A stretch of 53,053 bases of DNA, from NCBI GenBank assembly GCA_025464995.1, contig JAODMO010000035.1, positions 1-53,053 of the forward strand. The letters are read 5' to 3'. The translations under genes and the position numbers were made by a program. This document shows positions 42,533 to 52,550 of the stretch, piece after piece; position 1 is the first letter of the stretch; each line of letters starts with the position of its first letter. This stretch comes from Microbacteriaceae bacterium (GTDB lineage: Bacteria; Actinomycetota; Actinomycetes; Actinomycetales; Microbacteriaceae). The notes under the pieces were generated by a model. That model did not search any database. It had not been told where the DNA came from and worked only from the letters and a program-made list of their open reading frames with translations.

Positions 42533-43565
42533 CGACACCACAATTCCGGAGCCGACCTTCAACCGGGTCGAGCTCGAAGTCGACGGCGTTGCCATGGTGC
42601 GACTGCTCGGTCCGCAAGACCGCCTGCTGCACACGATCGAGCGGCAGTTTCCCCTCGTCGCGGTGCACGTGCGCGGCAACCGCATCACCCTGTCCGTCGA
42701 CCCCTCGGTCGAGGGCGGTCCCGACCAACTGCAGCCGGCACTCCTGCTGGTGGAGGAGCTCATCCGAATGATCCGAAACGGCGTCGAACTCGAAGACTCC
42801 GAGGTCACCCAGTCCGCACGCATCCTGCGCGAGAACTCGGGCACCCCGTCCGACCTCCTCGGCCAGGCGATCCTGACGAGCCGGGGCAAGACGATCCGGC
42901 CTAAGACGTCGGGCCAGAAGTCGTACGTCGACGCCATCGACGAGAACACCATCGTGTTCGGCATCGGCCCGGCGGGCACCGGAAAGACCTACCTCGCGAT
43001 GGCGAAGGCCGTGCAGGCGCTGCAGCGCAAAGAGGTCGAGCGCATCATCCTGACCCGACCGGCGGTCGAGGCGGGGGAGCGACTCGGCTTCCTGCCGGGC
43101 AGCCTCAACGACAAGATCGACCCATACCTGCGCCCGCTCTACGACGCCCTCAACGAGATGATGGACCCGGAGATCGTGCCCAAGCTCCTCGCCGCGGGCA
43201 CCATCGAGGTCGCCCCACTCGCCTACATGCGCGGTCGCACCCTCAACAACGCGTTCATCATCCTCGACGAGGCGCAGAACACGACTCCCGAGCAGATGAA
43301 GATGTTCCTCACCCGTCTCGGCTTCGGCTCGAAGATGGTCGTCACCGGCGACATCACCCAGGTCGACCTGCCGATGGGTGCGAGCGGACTGCAGCTCGTC
43401 ACGCACGTGCTGGGCGACATGGACGACATCCTGTTCGCCGAGCTCACGAGCGCCGACGTCGTGCGGCACAACCTCGTCGGCCAGATCGTCGACGCCTATA
43501 CCAAGTTCGACGCCCAGCGCCAGCGCGCGGAATACGAACGCTCGAACCCCGCCAGAAAGCGCTGA
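42522..43565 (+). CDS. phoH: PhoH family protein (ATPase/possible RNA helicase)
   Basis: 347-aa PhoH-like P-loop protein. Walker A GIGPAGTGKTY is near residue 150, DEAQNTT is the Walker B region, and VVTGDITQVDLP follows. I choose the TTG at 42522 because GGAAGG sits 5 nt upstream and it overlaps the HIT stop in a coupled way; no ATG is available at this place, and the longer frame lies inside the HIT gene. With ybeY downstream it likely belongs to rRNA processing and stress response. Confidence 0.9.
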   Translation: MPSSDTTIPEPTFNRVELEVDGVAMVRLLGPQDRLLHTIERQFPLVAVHVRGNRITLSVDPSVEGGPDQLQPALLLVEELIRMIRNGVELEDSEVTQSARILRENSGTPSDLLGQAILTSRGKTIRPKTSGQKSYVDAIDENTIVFGIGPAGTGKTYLAMAKAVQALQRKEVERIILTRPAVEAGERLGFLPGSLNDKIDPYLRPLYDALNEMMDPEIVPKLLAAGTIEVAPLAYMRGRTLNNAFIILDEAQNTTPEQMKMFLTRLGFGSKMVVTGDITQVDLPMGASGLQLVTHVLGDMDDILFAELTSADVVRHNLVGQIVDAYTKFDAQRQRAEYERSNPARKR

Positions 43566-43566
43566 C

Positions 43567-44028
43567 ATGTCCATCGAAGTCAACAACGAGTCGGCGGTTC
43601 CCGTCGACGAGACGGTTCTCCAACGTCTCGCCACCTACGCGCTCGACGAGCTGCACGTGCACCAGGACGCGGAGCTCTCGATCATCCTCGTCGACGAGGC
43701 AGCCATGGAGCAGCTCCACGTGCAGTGGATGGACGAGCCTGGCCCCACCGACGTGCTGAGCTTCCCCATGGACGAGCTTCGCCCCGGCACGGAGGAGTCG
43801 ATCACGCCTCCCGGCCTGCTCGGCGACATCGTGCTGTGCCCTCAAGTCGCCATCGAGCAGGCGGAGACGGCGGGCCACAGCCCGATCGAGGAGATGCTCA
43901 TGCTCACGACGCACGGCCTCCTCCACCTCCTCGGCTTCGACCACGCCGAGCCGGAGGACGAGAAGGAGATGTTCGGCCTCCAGCGCGACATCCTGGTGGG
44001 CTTCACGCTCGCCGAACGCCGCAGGTAG
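43567..44028 (+). CDS. ybeY: Endoribonuclease YbeY
   Basis: Single-strand-specific metal-dependent endoribonuclease, 153 aa, for 16S rRNA maturation and ribosome quality control. The zinc motif HGLLHLLGFDH is intact, and PTDVLSFPMD is the second signature. The start ATG is 1 nt after the phoH stop, a coupled arrangement. The corC-like gene follows after 5 bp. Confidence 0.95.
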   Translation: MSIEVNNESAVPVDETVLQRLATYALDELHVHQDAELSIILVDEAAMEQLHVQWMDEPGPTDVLSFPMDELRPGTEESITPPGLLGDIVLCPQVAIEQAETAGHSPIEEMLMLTTHGLLHLLGFDHAEPEDEKEMFGLQRDILVGFTLAERRR

Positions 44029-44033
44029 CCGCC

Positions 44034-45335
44034 ATGATGATCGCGCTCTTCGTGAGTGTCGCGGTGCTGCTCGTGCTGTTCGGCGGGCTTCTCGCGGCGG
44101 TCGACGCTGCGCTCACGGTGCTCAGCCGCACCGACCTCGTCGAGCTCGCCTCGTCGAGCCGCGCCCGCAAGGCGCTGCTCGCGATCTCCGACGACATCGG
44201 CACGCACACGAACGCGCTCAACTTCATGCGCGTCGTCTCCGAGACCACCGCGGCGGTCCTCGTGTCGCTGTCGTTCGCCTACGCCATCGATGAATGGTGG
44301 CTCGCCCTGCTCTGGTCGGCGCTCATCATGACCGCGGCCTCGTTCGTGCTCGTCGGATCGAGCCCGCGCAGCGTCGGTCGCGCCCATCCGCGGGGCGTGG
44401 TGCGGTACACGGCGTCGCTCATCCGCGGCATCCGTCTCTTCCTCGGTCCGATCGCCAACGCGCTCGTCACCGTCGGCAACCGGGTTACGCCAGGCCGGCC
44501 CAAGACGGCGACGTTCTCGAGCGAGGAGCAGCTGCTGAGCATGGTCGACGAGGCGACCGAACTCGACGTGCTCGAGGAGGACGACCGCGAGCTCATCCAC
44601 TCCATCTTCGAGTTCAGTGAGACGGTCGCTCGCGAGGTGATGATCCCGCGCACCGACATGATCACCGTCGAGAGCGACGAGTCGATTGGCACCGCGATGG
44701 CGCTGTTCCTGAGCCGCGGGGTGTCGCGCATGCCCGTCATCGGCGAGGACGTCGACGAGGTGCTCGGAATCCTCTACCTGAGGGATGTCGCCCGCTTGAA
44801 CTACGAGCAGCCGGTCGGCGCGGAGACGATGACTGTCGTCGACCTGGCCCGGCCCGTGCTCTTCGCACCCGAGTCGCAGCACGCCGACAGCCTGCTGCGC
44901 CGCATGCAGCTCGAATCGAACCACCTCGCGATGGTGGTCGACGAGTACGGCGGGATCGCCGGGCTCGTCACGCTCGAAGACCTCATCGAGGAGCTCGTCG
45001 GCGACATCTCCGACGAGTACGACCACGACCTCCCGGAGGTCGACGACCTCGGCGACGGCAGGTACCGCGTGAGTGCCCGCCTCCCCACCGACGAGCTCGG
45101 CGACCTGTTCGGCATCGAGCTCGACGACGACGACGTCGACTCCGTCGGCGGCCTGCTGACCAAGACTCTCGGTAGGCTTCCCGTAAAGGGTTCGACGGCG
45201 ACCGTGTCCGGCCTCGTCCTCACCGCCGACCGCACCGAGGGCAGGCGCCGCCGCGTCTCCACGGTCGTGGTCGAACGTGACAAAGCGGCGCTGCTCGAGG
45301 CGGCATCGGCAGACAGCTCTACAGAAAGCGATTGA
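44034..45335 (+). CDS. Hemolysin/CorC family protein with CBS domains
   Basis: 433-aa membrane protein of the HlyC/CorC (UPF0053) group. The N-terminal DUF21 membrane region covers about 1-150, a pair of CBS domains covers about 190-325 (EVMIPRTDMITVESDESI; LAMVVDEYGGIAGLVTLEDL), and a C-terminal CorC_HlyC transporter-associated domain follows. Family members are linked to Mg/Co transport or ion balance. Two ATGs (44034 and 44037) are adjacent; the first gives this length. It sits 1 bp before era. Confidence 0.88.
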   Translation: MMIALFVSVAVLLVLFGGLLAAVDAALTVLSRTDLVELASSSRARKALLAISDDIGTHTNALNFMRVVSETTAAVLVSLSFAYAIDEWWLALLWSALIMTAASFVLVGSSPRSVGRAHPRGVVRYTASLIRGIRLFLGPIANALVTVGNRVTPGRPKTATFSSEEQLLSMVDEATELDVLEEDDRELIHSIFEFSETVAREVMIPRTDMITVESDESIGTAMALFLSRGVSRMPVIGEDVDEVLGILYLRDVARLNYEQPVGAETMTVVDLARPVLFAPESQHADSLLRRMQLESNHLAMVVDEYGGIAGLVTLEDLIEELVGDISDEYDHDLPEVDDLGDGRYRVSARLPTDELGDLFGIELDDDDVDSVGGLLTKTLGRLPVKGSTATVSGLVLTADRTEGRRRRVSTVVVERDKAALLEAASADSSTESD

Positions 45336-45336
45336 C

Positions 45337-46245
45337 ATGGACACCTCCGCAGCACCAGATTTCCGGGCGGGCTTCGTCTCCTTCGTCGGTCGCCCCAACG
45401 TCGGCAAGTCGACGCTCACCAACGCGCTGGTCGGCGAGAAGGTCGCGATCACGAGCTCCAAGCCGCAGACGACCCGCCGCGCCATCCGCGGAATTGTGCA
45501 CCAGAAGAACGGCCAGCTCGTCGTCGTCGACACCCCCGGGATGCACCGCCCGCGCACGCTCCTCGGCGAGCGGCTCAACAGCATCGTGCAGACCACCCTC
45601 GGCGACGTCGACGTCGTCGGGCTGTGCCTGCCCGCGAACGAGAAGATCGGGCCGGGCGACCGCTTCATCAGTGAGCAGCTCGACTCCTTCCCGCGCGCCA
45701 AGAAGGTCGCCATCGTCACGAAGATCGACGCGGCATCACGCCCCGCCGTCGCCGCGCAGCTGCTGGCGATCTCGGAGCTGCGCGACGACTGGGAGGCCAT
45801 CATCCCGATCTCGGCCACCAGCCGCATCCAGCTCGACACGCTCATGGGCCAGCTCATCAAGCTCATGCCGGTCTCGCCGCCGCTGTATCCGCTCGACGCG
45901 GTCACCGATGAGGGTCTGGAATCGCGCGTGTCCGAGCTCATCCGCGAGGCGGCGCTCGAGGGCGTCATGGACGAGCTCCCACACTCGATCGCCGTGACCG
46001 TCGACGACATGATCGACCGCGACGACAAAGACCTGGTCGAGATCTACGCCAACGTCTTCGTCGAGCGCGACAGCCAGAAGGGCATCATCATCGGGCACCA
46101 GGGTGAGCGCCTGCAGGACGTCGGTGCCCGCGCCCGGCACGAGATCGAGAAGCTCGTCGGCCGGCAGGTGTACCTCTCGCTGCGCGTCAAGGTTGCGAAG
46201 GACTGGCAGCGCAACGCGAAGCAGCTGGGCCGTCTCGGCTTCTGA
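45337..46245 (+). CDS. era: GTPase Era
   Basis: 302-aa GTPase for 16S rRNA and 30S maturation. The G1 motif is GRPNVGKST, the effector region KPQTTR, G3 DTPG and G4 TKID; a C-terminal KH domain has GIIIGHQGERLQDVGARARH. The ATG at 45337 starts one base after the corC-like stop. It completes the ybeY-corC-era ribosome-maturation block. Confidence 0.95.
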   Translation: MDTSAAPDFRAGFVSFVGRPNVGKSTLTNALVGEKVAITSSKPQTTRRAIRGIVHQKNGQLVVVDTPGMHRPRTLLGERLNSIVQTTLGDVDVVGLCLPANEKIGPGDRFISEQLDSFPRAKKVAIVTKIDAASRPAVAAQLLAISELRDDWEAIIPISATSRIQLDTLMGQLIKLMPVSPPLYPLDAVTDEGLESRVSELIREAALEGVMDELPHSIAVTVDDMIDRDDKDLVEIYANVFVERDSQKGIIIGHQGERLQDVGARARHEIEKLVGRQVYLSLRVKVAKDWQRNAKQLGRLGF

Positions 46246-46319
46246 GTGCCCGCCCTCCGGTTAGTCCATCGCTGGGATGATCTTGTCGCGTTTCGGCCTC
46301 CGCGCGCGCTGACGCCGCC

Positions 46320-46325
46320 TAGCGT
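46320..46325 (+). promoter_or_regulatory. -10 box of the histidine kinase gene (leaderless)
   Basis: TAGCGT, then GTAACC, then ATG at 46332. Confidence 0.55.
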
Positions 46326-46331
46326 GTAACC

Positions 46332-47525
46332 ATGTTCCGCTCGCTCGAGAAGTACCAGTACGGGGTCGACGTCCTCGTCGCCGCGACGTACTACGTCGTC
46401 GCTGTGACGCTGTTCGGCGGCAACTCGTACTCCTACCTCGACTCGGTTATGGGGGAGGCGGGCTTCGCGTTCGTCGCGGGAGGCTACGCCGTAGCGGTCG
46501 GACTGCGCAGGGTCTCGCCGGGGCTCGCCCTCGCGGTCGCGTGGGTCTTCTCCGTGCTGCAGATGGCGCTCTCGATCCAGCCGAACGTCTTCAACGTCGC
46601 GACCTGCCTCGTGCTGTACACCACGGCCGCCTACGGCAGCAGGATGGCGCGCAACCTCGGGCTCGTGTCGGTGGGTGTCGGCGCCTTCGTGGCCGCGGCG
46701 TACCTGACGCTGCGCGGCGCCGCGCTCGGCGTGTCGACGACCATCTTCGGGTTCCTCGAACTGCCGCAGGTCTTCCTGCAGTACAGCCTGCTGTTCGCCG
46801 CGATCCTCTTCGTGCTCGGCATGCCCTGGCTTCTCGGCCTGCTCGTGCGCGCGATGATGCGCAACCGCGAGAGCAGGCTCGCCAGGGAGCGCGCGGAGCA
46901 GGACGTGATCGTCGAGCAGGAGCGCAACCGCATCGCGCGCGACATGCACGACGTCGTCGCGCACTCGCTCGCCGTCGTGATCGCCCAGTCGGATGGCGCA
47001 CGCTACGCCCGCGCGAGCGACCCCGCCGCCGTCGATGAGGCGCTCATCGCCATCTCGAGCACGGCGCGGCAAGCGCTCGCCGACGTGCGCCTGCTGCTTG
47101 GACAGCTCCGGCACAGCCAGGCCGACGGGCCGCAGCCGAGCATCGCCGACCTCGACCGCCTGATCGACCAGCTGCGCGCCTCCGGCCTGACCATCGACTT
47201 CGAGCAGGTCGGCGACCCGCGCCCGCTCGGCGCCGCCCACGAGTTGTCGGTCTACCGGATCGTGCAGGAGGCGATCACGAACGCTCTCCGCCACGGGCGC
47301 CGCGATCGCGCCGTGACGGTGCGTTTCGACTGGACGCCGAGCACCCTCGACCTCACCATCACGAACGGAACGACTGTGCCCATCACCACCGCAGAGCTCC
47401 ACATCGGCCACGGCCTCGCCGGCATGACCGAACGCGCCTCGCTCGTCGGCGGGAGCCTCCGGGCGGAGCCGACCGGCGACAGCTTCGTCGTGTCCGCGTC
47501 GCTGCCTGCGGCGGTAGTCGCGTGA
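46332..47525 (+). CDS. Sensor histidine kinase, NarL/DesK type
   Basis: 397-aa membrane kinase. About five to six N-terminal helices (to about residue 175) carry no recognisable sensor domain, then a coiled helix and the HisKA_3 box ARDMHDVVAHSLAVV with the phosphorylated His at 206. The ATPase domain has VQEAITNALRHGR and HGLAGMTERASLVGG. It overlaps the regulator gene by 4 bp and forms a two-component system with it. The signal is unknown. Confidence 0.9.
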   Translation: MFRSLEKYQYGVDVLVAATYYVVAVTLFGGNSYSYLDSVMGEAGFAFVAGGYAVAVGLRRVSPGLALAVAWVFSVLQMALSIQPNVFNVATCLVLYTTAAYGSRMARNLGLVSVGVGAFVAAAYLTLRGAALGVSTTIFGFLELPQVFLQYSLLFAAILFVLGMPWLLGLLVRAMMRNRESRLARERAEQDVIVEQERNRIARDMHDVVAHSLAVVIAQSDGARYARASDPAAVDEALIAISSTARQALADVRLLLGQLRHSQADGPQPSIADLDRLIDQLRASGLTIDFEQVGDPRPLGAAHELSVYRIVQEAITNALRHGRRDRAVTVRFDWTPSTLDLTITNGTTVPITTAELHIGHGLAGMTERASLVGGSLRAEPTGDSFVVSASLPAAVVA

Positions 47526-48187
47526 GTGAGCGCATCCGGGTCGGTCTCGTCGACGACCAGGCGCTGTTCCGCACCGGCATCCGCATGCTCATCTCCAGCC
47601 AGCCCGACCTCGAGTTCGTCGGCCAGGCCGGCGACGGCGTCGAGGGTATCCGCATGGCGGCGCAGACCCAGCCCGACGTCATCCTCATGGACATCCGCAT
47701 GCCCGTCATGGACGGCATCGAGTCGACCCGCGCCATCCTCTCGGCGGCCGAAGCGCGCGGCGGACGGCAGCCGCGCGTCATCGTGCTCACGACCTTCGAC
47801 CTCGACGAGGCGGCGATGCGCGCGATCCGAGGCGGAGCGAGCGGCTTCCTGCTCAAAGACACCGATCCCGAGTTTCTGCTCGCCGCCATCCGCACAGTGC
47901 ACGCGGGAACCGCCGTGATCGCGGCGGCGGCGACGCGCGAGCTCTTCGACAACTTCGGCTCTCACGCGTCGACGGTCGCGCCCGAGTCATTCGGCACCCT
48001 CACCGCCCGGGAGAAGGACATCTTCGTGCTCGCCGCCCGGGGGCTCAGCAACGCCGAGATCGCCACCAAGGAGTTTCTCAGCGAGGCGACCGTGAAGACG
48101 CACATCTCCCGGGTGCTCGGCAAGCTCGGGCTGCGCGACCGCGTGCAGCTCGTCGTCTTCGCCTACGAGAACGGCCTGACCGACTGA
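47522..48187 (+). CDS. Response regulator, NarL/LuxR type
   Basis: 221-aa regulator. The receiver domain has the acidic pocket VDDQ and the phosphorylated Asp at 57 in LMDIRMPVMDG; the output domain has the LuxR helix-turn-helix LTAREKDIFVLAARGLSNAEIA and VKTHISRVLGKLGLRDR. It starts with GTG overlapping the kinase stop. Its targets are unknown; the next genes are separated by repeat elements, so they may not belong to its unit. Confidence 0.92.
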   Translation: MSERIRVGLVDDQALFRTGIRMLISSQPDLEFVGQAGDGVEGIRMAAQTQPDVILMDIRMPVMDGIESTRAILSAAEARGGRQPRVIVLTTFDLDEAAMRAIRGGASGFLLKDTDPEFLLAAIRTVHAGTAVIAAAATRELFDNFGSHASTVAPESFGTLTAREKDIFVLAARGLSNAEIATKEFLSEATVKTHISRVLGKLGLRDRVQLVVFAYENGLTD

Positions 48188-48272
48188 CGGCCGCGCCCGC
48201 CGACCGACCCCCCGCTTGCCCGCGCGCATCGCGCCCAACGCTCGGGCCGAACTCGCGCCTCCGCGCGGTGAA

Positions 48273-48368
48273 TCGAAAATTCAGGAAGACGCGCGCGCAA
48301 GCCCGACGACTCCCCGTTGATCCCGGGGAAGGCCGCCGGCGTGGCCACCGGATCTCCTGAATTTCCGA
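48273..48368. repeat. Intergenic repeat copy C
   Basis: A 96-bp unit with inverted ends TCGAAAATTCAGGA and TCCTGAATTTCCGA (one mismatch). The right arm has the GATC extension; the left has GAAGAC. Same orientation as copy A. The interior has a GGCC...GGCC hairpin. It lies about 85 bp after the response regulator gene. Confidence 0.88.
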
Positions 48369-48447
48369 TGGTTCCCGCCCGGGAGTCATCCCCGCGATGT
48401 AAACGTGCTGTACCGAATCGGCCGATTCGCAGCATCCGTCGCCTTCG

Positions 48448-48453
48448 TAGCGT
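48448..48453 (+). promoter_or_regulatory. -10 box before the ABC-ATPase fragment
   Basis: TAGCGT, then TGCAGC, then ATG at 48460. It is intact although the gene it serves is cut off. Confidence 0.5.
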
Positions 48454-48459
48454 TGCAGC

Positions 48460-48617
48460 ATGGAGACGACAGCAAGCACCAGGCCGGGCGCGATCATCGC
48501 CCGGGTCGACTCGCTCGGAAAGTCGTTAGGCTCCGGCAGCAGCGCGGTGACGGCACTCGACGGGGTGACAATCGGCATCGAGCGCGGTCGGTTCACCGCC
48601 ATCATGGGCGCGAGCGG
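48460..48617 (+). pseudogene. 5' fragment of an ABC transporter ATP-binding protein (MacB/LolD-like)
   Basis: Only the N-terminal ~52 codons remain: IIARVDSLGKSLGSGSSAVTALDGVT, then IGIERGRFTAIMGASG, where the Walker A motif (expected GxSGSGKST) breaks off after the second Gly. At that point repeat copy D begins. No later ABC motifs (Q-loop, signature, Walker B) follow. The open frame continues by chance through the repeat into the leuA leader to 48843. The intact promoter box suggests recent damage. Confidence 0.7.
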
Positions 48618-48706
48618 ATTCAGGAGATCCGTCGCGGGACGCTCGGCCGACGCCCGTATATGGCTGGCGTTGCGGCATCCGTCGCCGTGTTTTCCTGAAT
48701 TTCCGA
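48616..48706. repeat. Intergenic repeat copy D
   Basis: A 91-bp unit with left end GGATTCAGGAGATC (shortened by two A) and right end TCCTGAATTTCCGA. Here the left arm carries GATC and the right arm a GTTTTCC extension, so it is inverted relative to copies A and C. The left end coincides with the break in the ABC-ATPase fragment. Confidence 0.82.
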
Positions 48707-48786
48707 AAAAGTGGGATGCGGCGACCGACGGTCAGCGAACCGTGCGCCCGCACATTCCGGCCATGGGAAGCGACGTGGCGTGGTGC

Positions 48787-48792
48787 TACCCT
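48787..48792 (+). promoter_or_regulatory. -10 box of the leuA leader transcript (leaderless)
   Basis: TACCCT, then TACAAA, then GTG at 48799. It makes the leader peptide the first codon of the mRNA. Confidence 0.6.
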
Positions 48793-48798
48793 TACAAA

Positions 48799-48843
48799 GT
48801 GTTGTTCGGTCTGCTTCTCCTTAGCTGCCGCGACGAGTCCTAA
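48799..48843 (+). CDS. leuL: leuA leader peptide
   Basis: A 14-codon ORF from GTG to TAA: V-L-F-G-L-L-L-L-S-C-R-D-E-S. Four Leu codons in a row use CTG, CTT, CTC and CTT, a mix that includes CTT, which is rare in this GC-rich DNA, and a further TTG Leu stands at position 2. Its stop lies within the loop of the following hairpin. Ribosome stalling at low charged tRNA-Leu would change the downstream fold. The short ORF and its placement before leuA are seen directly; the attenuation mechanism is inference from known leader peptides. Confidence 0.75.
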   Translation: MLFGLLLLSCRDES

Positions 48844-48865
48844 CCTCAGGCCTCCCTCGTCGCGG
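48828..48865 (+). promoter_or_regulatory. Attenuator-like hairpin before leuA
   Basis: A perfect 10-bp stem CCGCGACGAG / CTCGTCGCGG around an 18-nt loop, followed by TGTTTGT. The left arm overlaps the last codons of the leader peptide. The loop TCAGGCC could pair with GGCTGA at 48877-48882 with one bulge, forming a pseudoknot; a pseudoknot (LEU element) before leuA has been predicted in Actinobacteria, and this may be a member. Confidence 0.65.
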
Positions 48866-48882
48866 TGTTTGTCGTCGGCTGA

Positions 48883-50676
<1,794 letters not shown>

Positions 50677-50720
50677 GCGGGCGGTCCGGGGCGCAACACC
50701 GTCCCCGTGCCCCCTCGATG

Positions 50721-50812
50721 GGAAATTCAGGAGATCGCTTCGCCGTCGGCCGCCCCAAGCGCCGAAAGCCGGGGTATCCCCACGCCCGCGGGTGACGTTT
50801 TCCTGAATTTCC
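50721..50812. repeat. Intergenic repeat copy E
   Basis: A 92-bp unit with left end GGAAATTCAGGAGATCG and right end TCCTGAATTTCC. The right arm carries the GTTTTCC extension, so it has the orientation of copy D. An interior GGGGTATCCCC palindrome lies at about 50771. It separates the convergent leuA and TRIC genes and may act as their shared terminator. Confidence 0.88.
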
Positions 50813-50855
50813 ACTTGCGCGCGCGCGGGCATCTCCGATCGCGCGCGGCGGCGGG

Positions 50856-51539
50856 TCAGCGACGGAAGTGGCGGAAGTTGCGCAGGCGCCGGAGGGTCGG
50901 GATGCTCTCGAGCCGTCGCTGCTCGGGCAGGCTCCAGTCGAACAGCACAGCGAGCACCCGCACGCCGAACGTGACGGTCACGCACACGACCGCGGCCACG
51001 AACACGTTCACGCCCAGCGCGACGAGCACGACGAGGCTCGTCGCGCCCGCGATCGCGGCGATGGCGTAGAGCGACCCGACCTGCATGATCGCAATCGGCA
51101 GGTTGAGCAGCATGTCGCGCAGGATCGATCCTCCGACGGCGGAGAGCGAACCGATGAGTACCGCGGGAACCGGGGGGACGCCGATGGCGAGCGCCTTGCT
51201 CGTTCCGATTGCGCCGAACAGCCCGATCGTGAGGGCGTCGAGCACCGTGATGACGTTCGAGAGCCGCGAGAACACCCGTTCGAGAAGCATCCCCACGAGC
51301 GCGGCCGCGGTCGCCGTGGGCAGGTACCAGTTGCTCTGCAACGCCACCGGCAGTTCATTGAGCAGCAGGTCGCGCAGAATGCCGCCGCCGAAGCCGGTCG
51401 CAATGCCGATGATCGCCACGCCGAGGAGGTCGAGTCGACGGTCGCGGAACTGCGCCGCGAAGATCGCGCCTTGGAGGCTGCCGATGCCGACGGCCAGCAG
51501 GTCGGCCCAGGCGGGGATGGCGAAGGCGGCGGAAGTCAC
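50856..51539 (-). CDS. Trimeric intracellular cation (TRIC)/UPF0126 family membrane protein
   Basis: 227-aa membrane protein built of two related halves, each with a Gly-rich turn before Arg-Asp: GFGGGILRDLLLNELPVAL and VGGSILRDMLLNLPIAI. About seven helices are visible. The family includes bacterial homologues of TRIC potassium channels; YadS/YicG-type members share this pattern. The start is GTG with GAGAAT 6 nt upstream. It converges on leuA across repeat copy E. Confidence 0.88.
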   Translation of the reverse strand: MTSAAFAIPAWADLLAVGIGSLQGAIFAAQFRDRRLDLLGVAIIGIATGFGGGILRDLLLNELPVALQSNWYLPTATAAALVGMLLERVFSRLSNVITVLDALTIGLFGAIGTSKALAIGVPPVPAVLIGSLSAVGGSILRDMLLNLPIAIMQVGSLYAIAAIAGATSLVVLVALGVNVFVAAVVCVTVTFGVRVLAVLFDWSLPEQRRLESIPTLRRLRNFRHFRR

Positions 51540-51545
51540 GATCCC

Positions 51546-51551
51546 ATTCTC
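51546..51551 (-). promoter_or_regulatory. -10 box of the TRIC gene (GAGAAT type)
   Basis: Minus-strand GAGAAT, then 6 nt, then GTG at 51539. It matches the lepA and hemW sites. Confidence 0.4.
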
Positions 51552-51622
51552 CCGCGATCCAGCCGCTCACGTCGCACCCGGCGGCCGCGACAGGGCCGAG
51601 CGCCGTCGACGCCCCGGAGGTC

Positions 51623-51628
51623 TAGGGT
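51623..51628 (+). promoter_or_regulatory. -10 box of the SDR gene (leaderless)
   Basis: TAGGGT, then CGAGCC, then ATG at 51635. Confidence 0.55.
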
Positions 51629-51634
51629 CGAGCC

Positions 51635-52450
51635 ATGCGAAGTCTCAGCGGTGCGATCGTGCTTATCACCGGCGCCGCGATGGGGATGGGCGCGCTGTAC
51701 GCCCGACGTGCCGTCGCGGAGGGTGCGACCGTGGTGCTGTGGGACATCAACGCGTCGGTGCTGGCCGACGTCGCCGCCGAACTCGGGCCCGCCGCGCATC
51801 CGTATGTCGTGAATCTGTCGGACCAGGTAGACATAGCCCGCGTCGCCTCGCTCGTGCGCGCCGAGGTCGGCGACCCGGTCGTGCTGATCAACAACGCTGG
51901 CATCGTGCGCGGCAAGCTCTTCGTCGACCACGAGCACGAGGCCGACATCGAGTTGACCATGCGCATCAACGCGATCGCACCCATGCACGTCACGCGCGAG
52001 TTCCTGCCGGGCATGATCGCGCATCGCGGCCACTGCCGGATCGTCAACATCGCGTCGGCGGCGGGACTCATCGCGAATCCGCGCATGAGCGTCTACGCGG
52101 CATCCAAGTGGGCAGTGGTGGGATGGAGCGAGTCGCTCAGGCTCGAACTGGCGCTCGGCGGCTCACCGCACGTCATGGTGACGACGGTCTGCCCCAGCTT
52201 CATCACGACCGGGATGTTCGCGGGCGCGAAAGGCCCACGGCTCACTCCGTTCATGGCGCCGGACGCGGTGGTCGCACGGGTGTGGGCGGGCATGAAGAAG
52301 GGACGTCCGATGCTCATGCTGCCGGCGATGGTGTCGGTGTCGAAGGTGGTGCGCGGCGTGCTTCCCGTGCGGGCGTGGGACATCGTCGCCGGCCGCGTCT
52401 TCCGTGTCTACGACTCGATGGACGATTTCACCGGACGCCCCTCGGCGTGA
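51635..52450 (+). CDS. Short-chain dehydrogenase/reductase (SDR) family oxidoreductase
   Basis: 271-aa classical SDR. The cofactor motif [15 protein letters not shown] (TGxxxGxG) is near residue 10, NNAG lies near 88, and the catalytic tetrad includes Ser in NIASAAG and Y154/K158 in YAASK. An Asp after the second strand (LWDINAS) suggests NAD(H) rather than NADP(H). A long C-terminal tail with hydrophobic character ([14 protein letters not shown]..., [14 protein letters not shown]) resembles SDRs acting on lipids or steroids. The substrate is unknown. Confidence 0.88.
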   Translation: MRSLSGAIVLITGAAMGMGALYARRAVAEGATVVLWDINASVLADVAAELGPAAHPYVVNLSDQVDIARVASLVRAEVGDPVVLINNAGIVRGKLFVDHEHEADIELTMRINAIAPMHVTREFLPGMIAHRGHCRIVNIASAAGLIANPRMSVYAASKWAVVGWSESLRLELALGGSPHVMVTTVCPSFITTGMFAGAKGPRLTPFMAPDAVVARVWAGMKKGRPMLMLPAMVSVSKVVRGVLPVRAWDIVAGRVFRVYDSMDDFTGRPSA

Positions 52451-52538
52451 GCGCGCACGCGGCAGGGCGCCGCCGGGCGGTCGCACGTTCCACTCGGCGC
52501 GCACGCGACACGCACGCATCGGGCGCGGCCGGAACGCC

Positions 52539-52544
52539 GATAAT
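52539..52544 (+). promoter_or_regulatory. -10 box of recO (leaderless, GTG start)
   Basis: GATAAT, then GGATGT, then GTG at 52551. Confidence 0.5.
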
Positions 52545-52550
52545 GGATGT

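Noticed and set aside
48618-48843. Continuation of the ABC-ATPase frame as one 127-codon gene ending at 48843
   Set aside because: After the Walker A break the frame runs through repeat copy D and into the Leu leader peptide by chance; no ABC motif follows.
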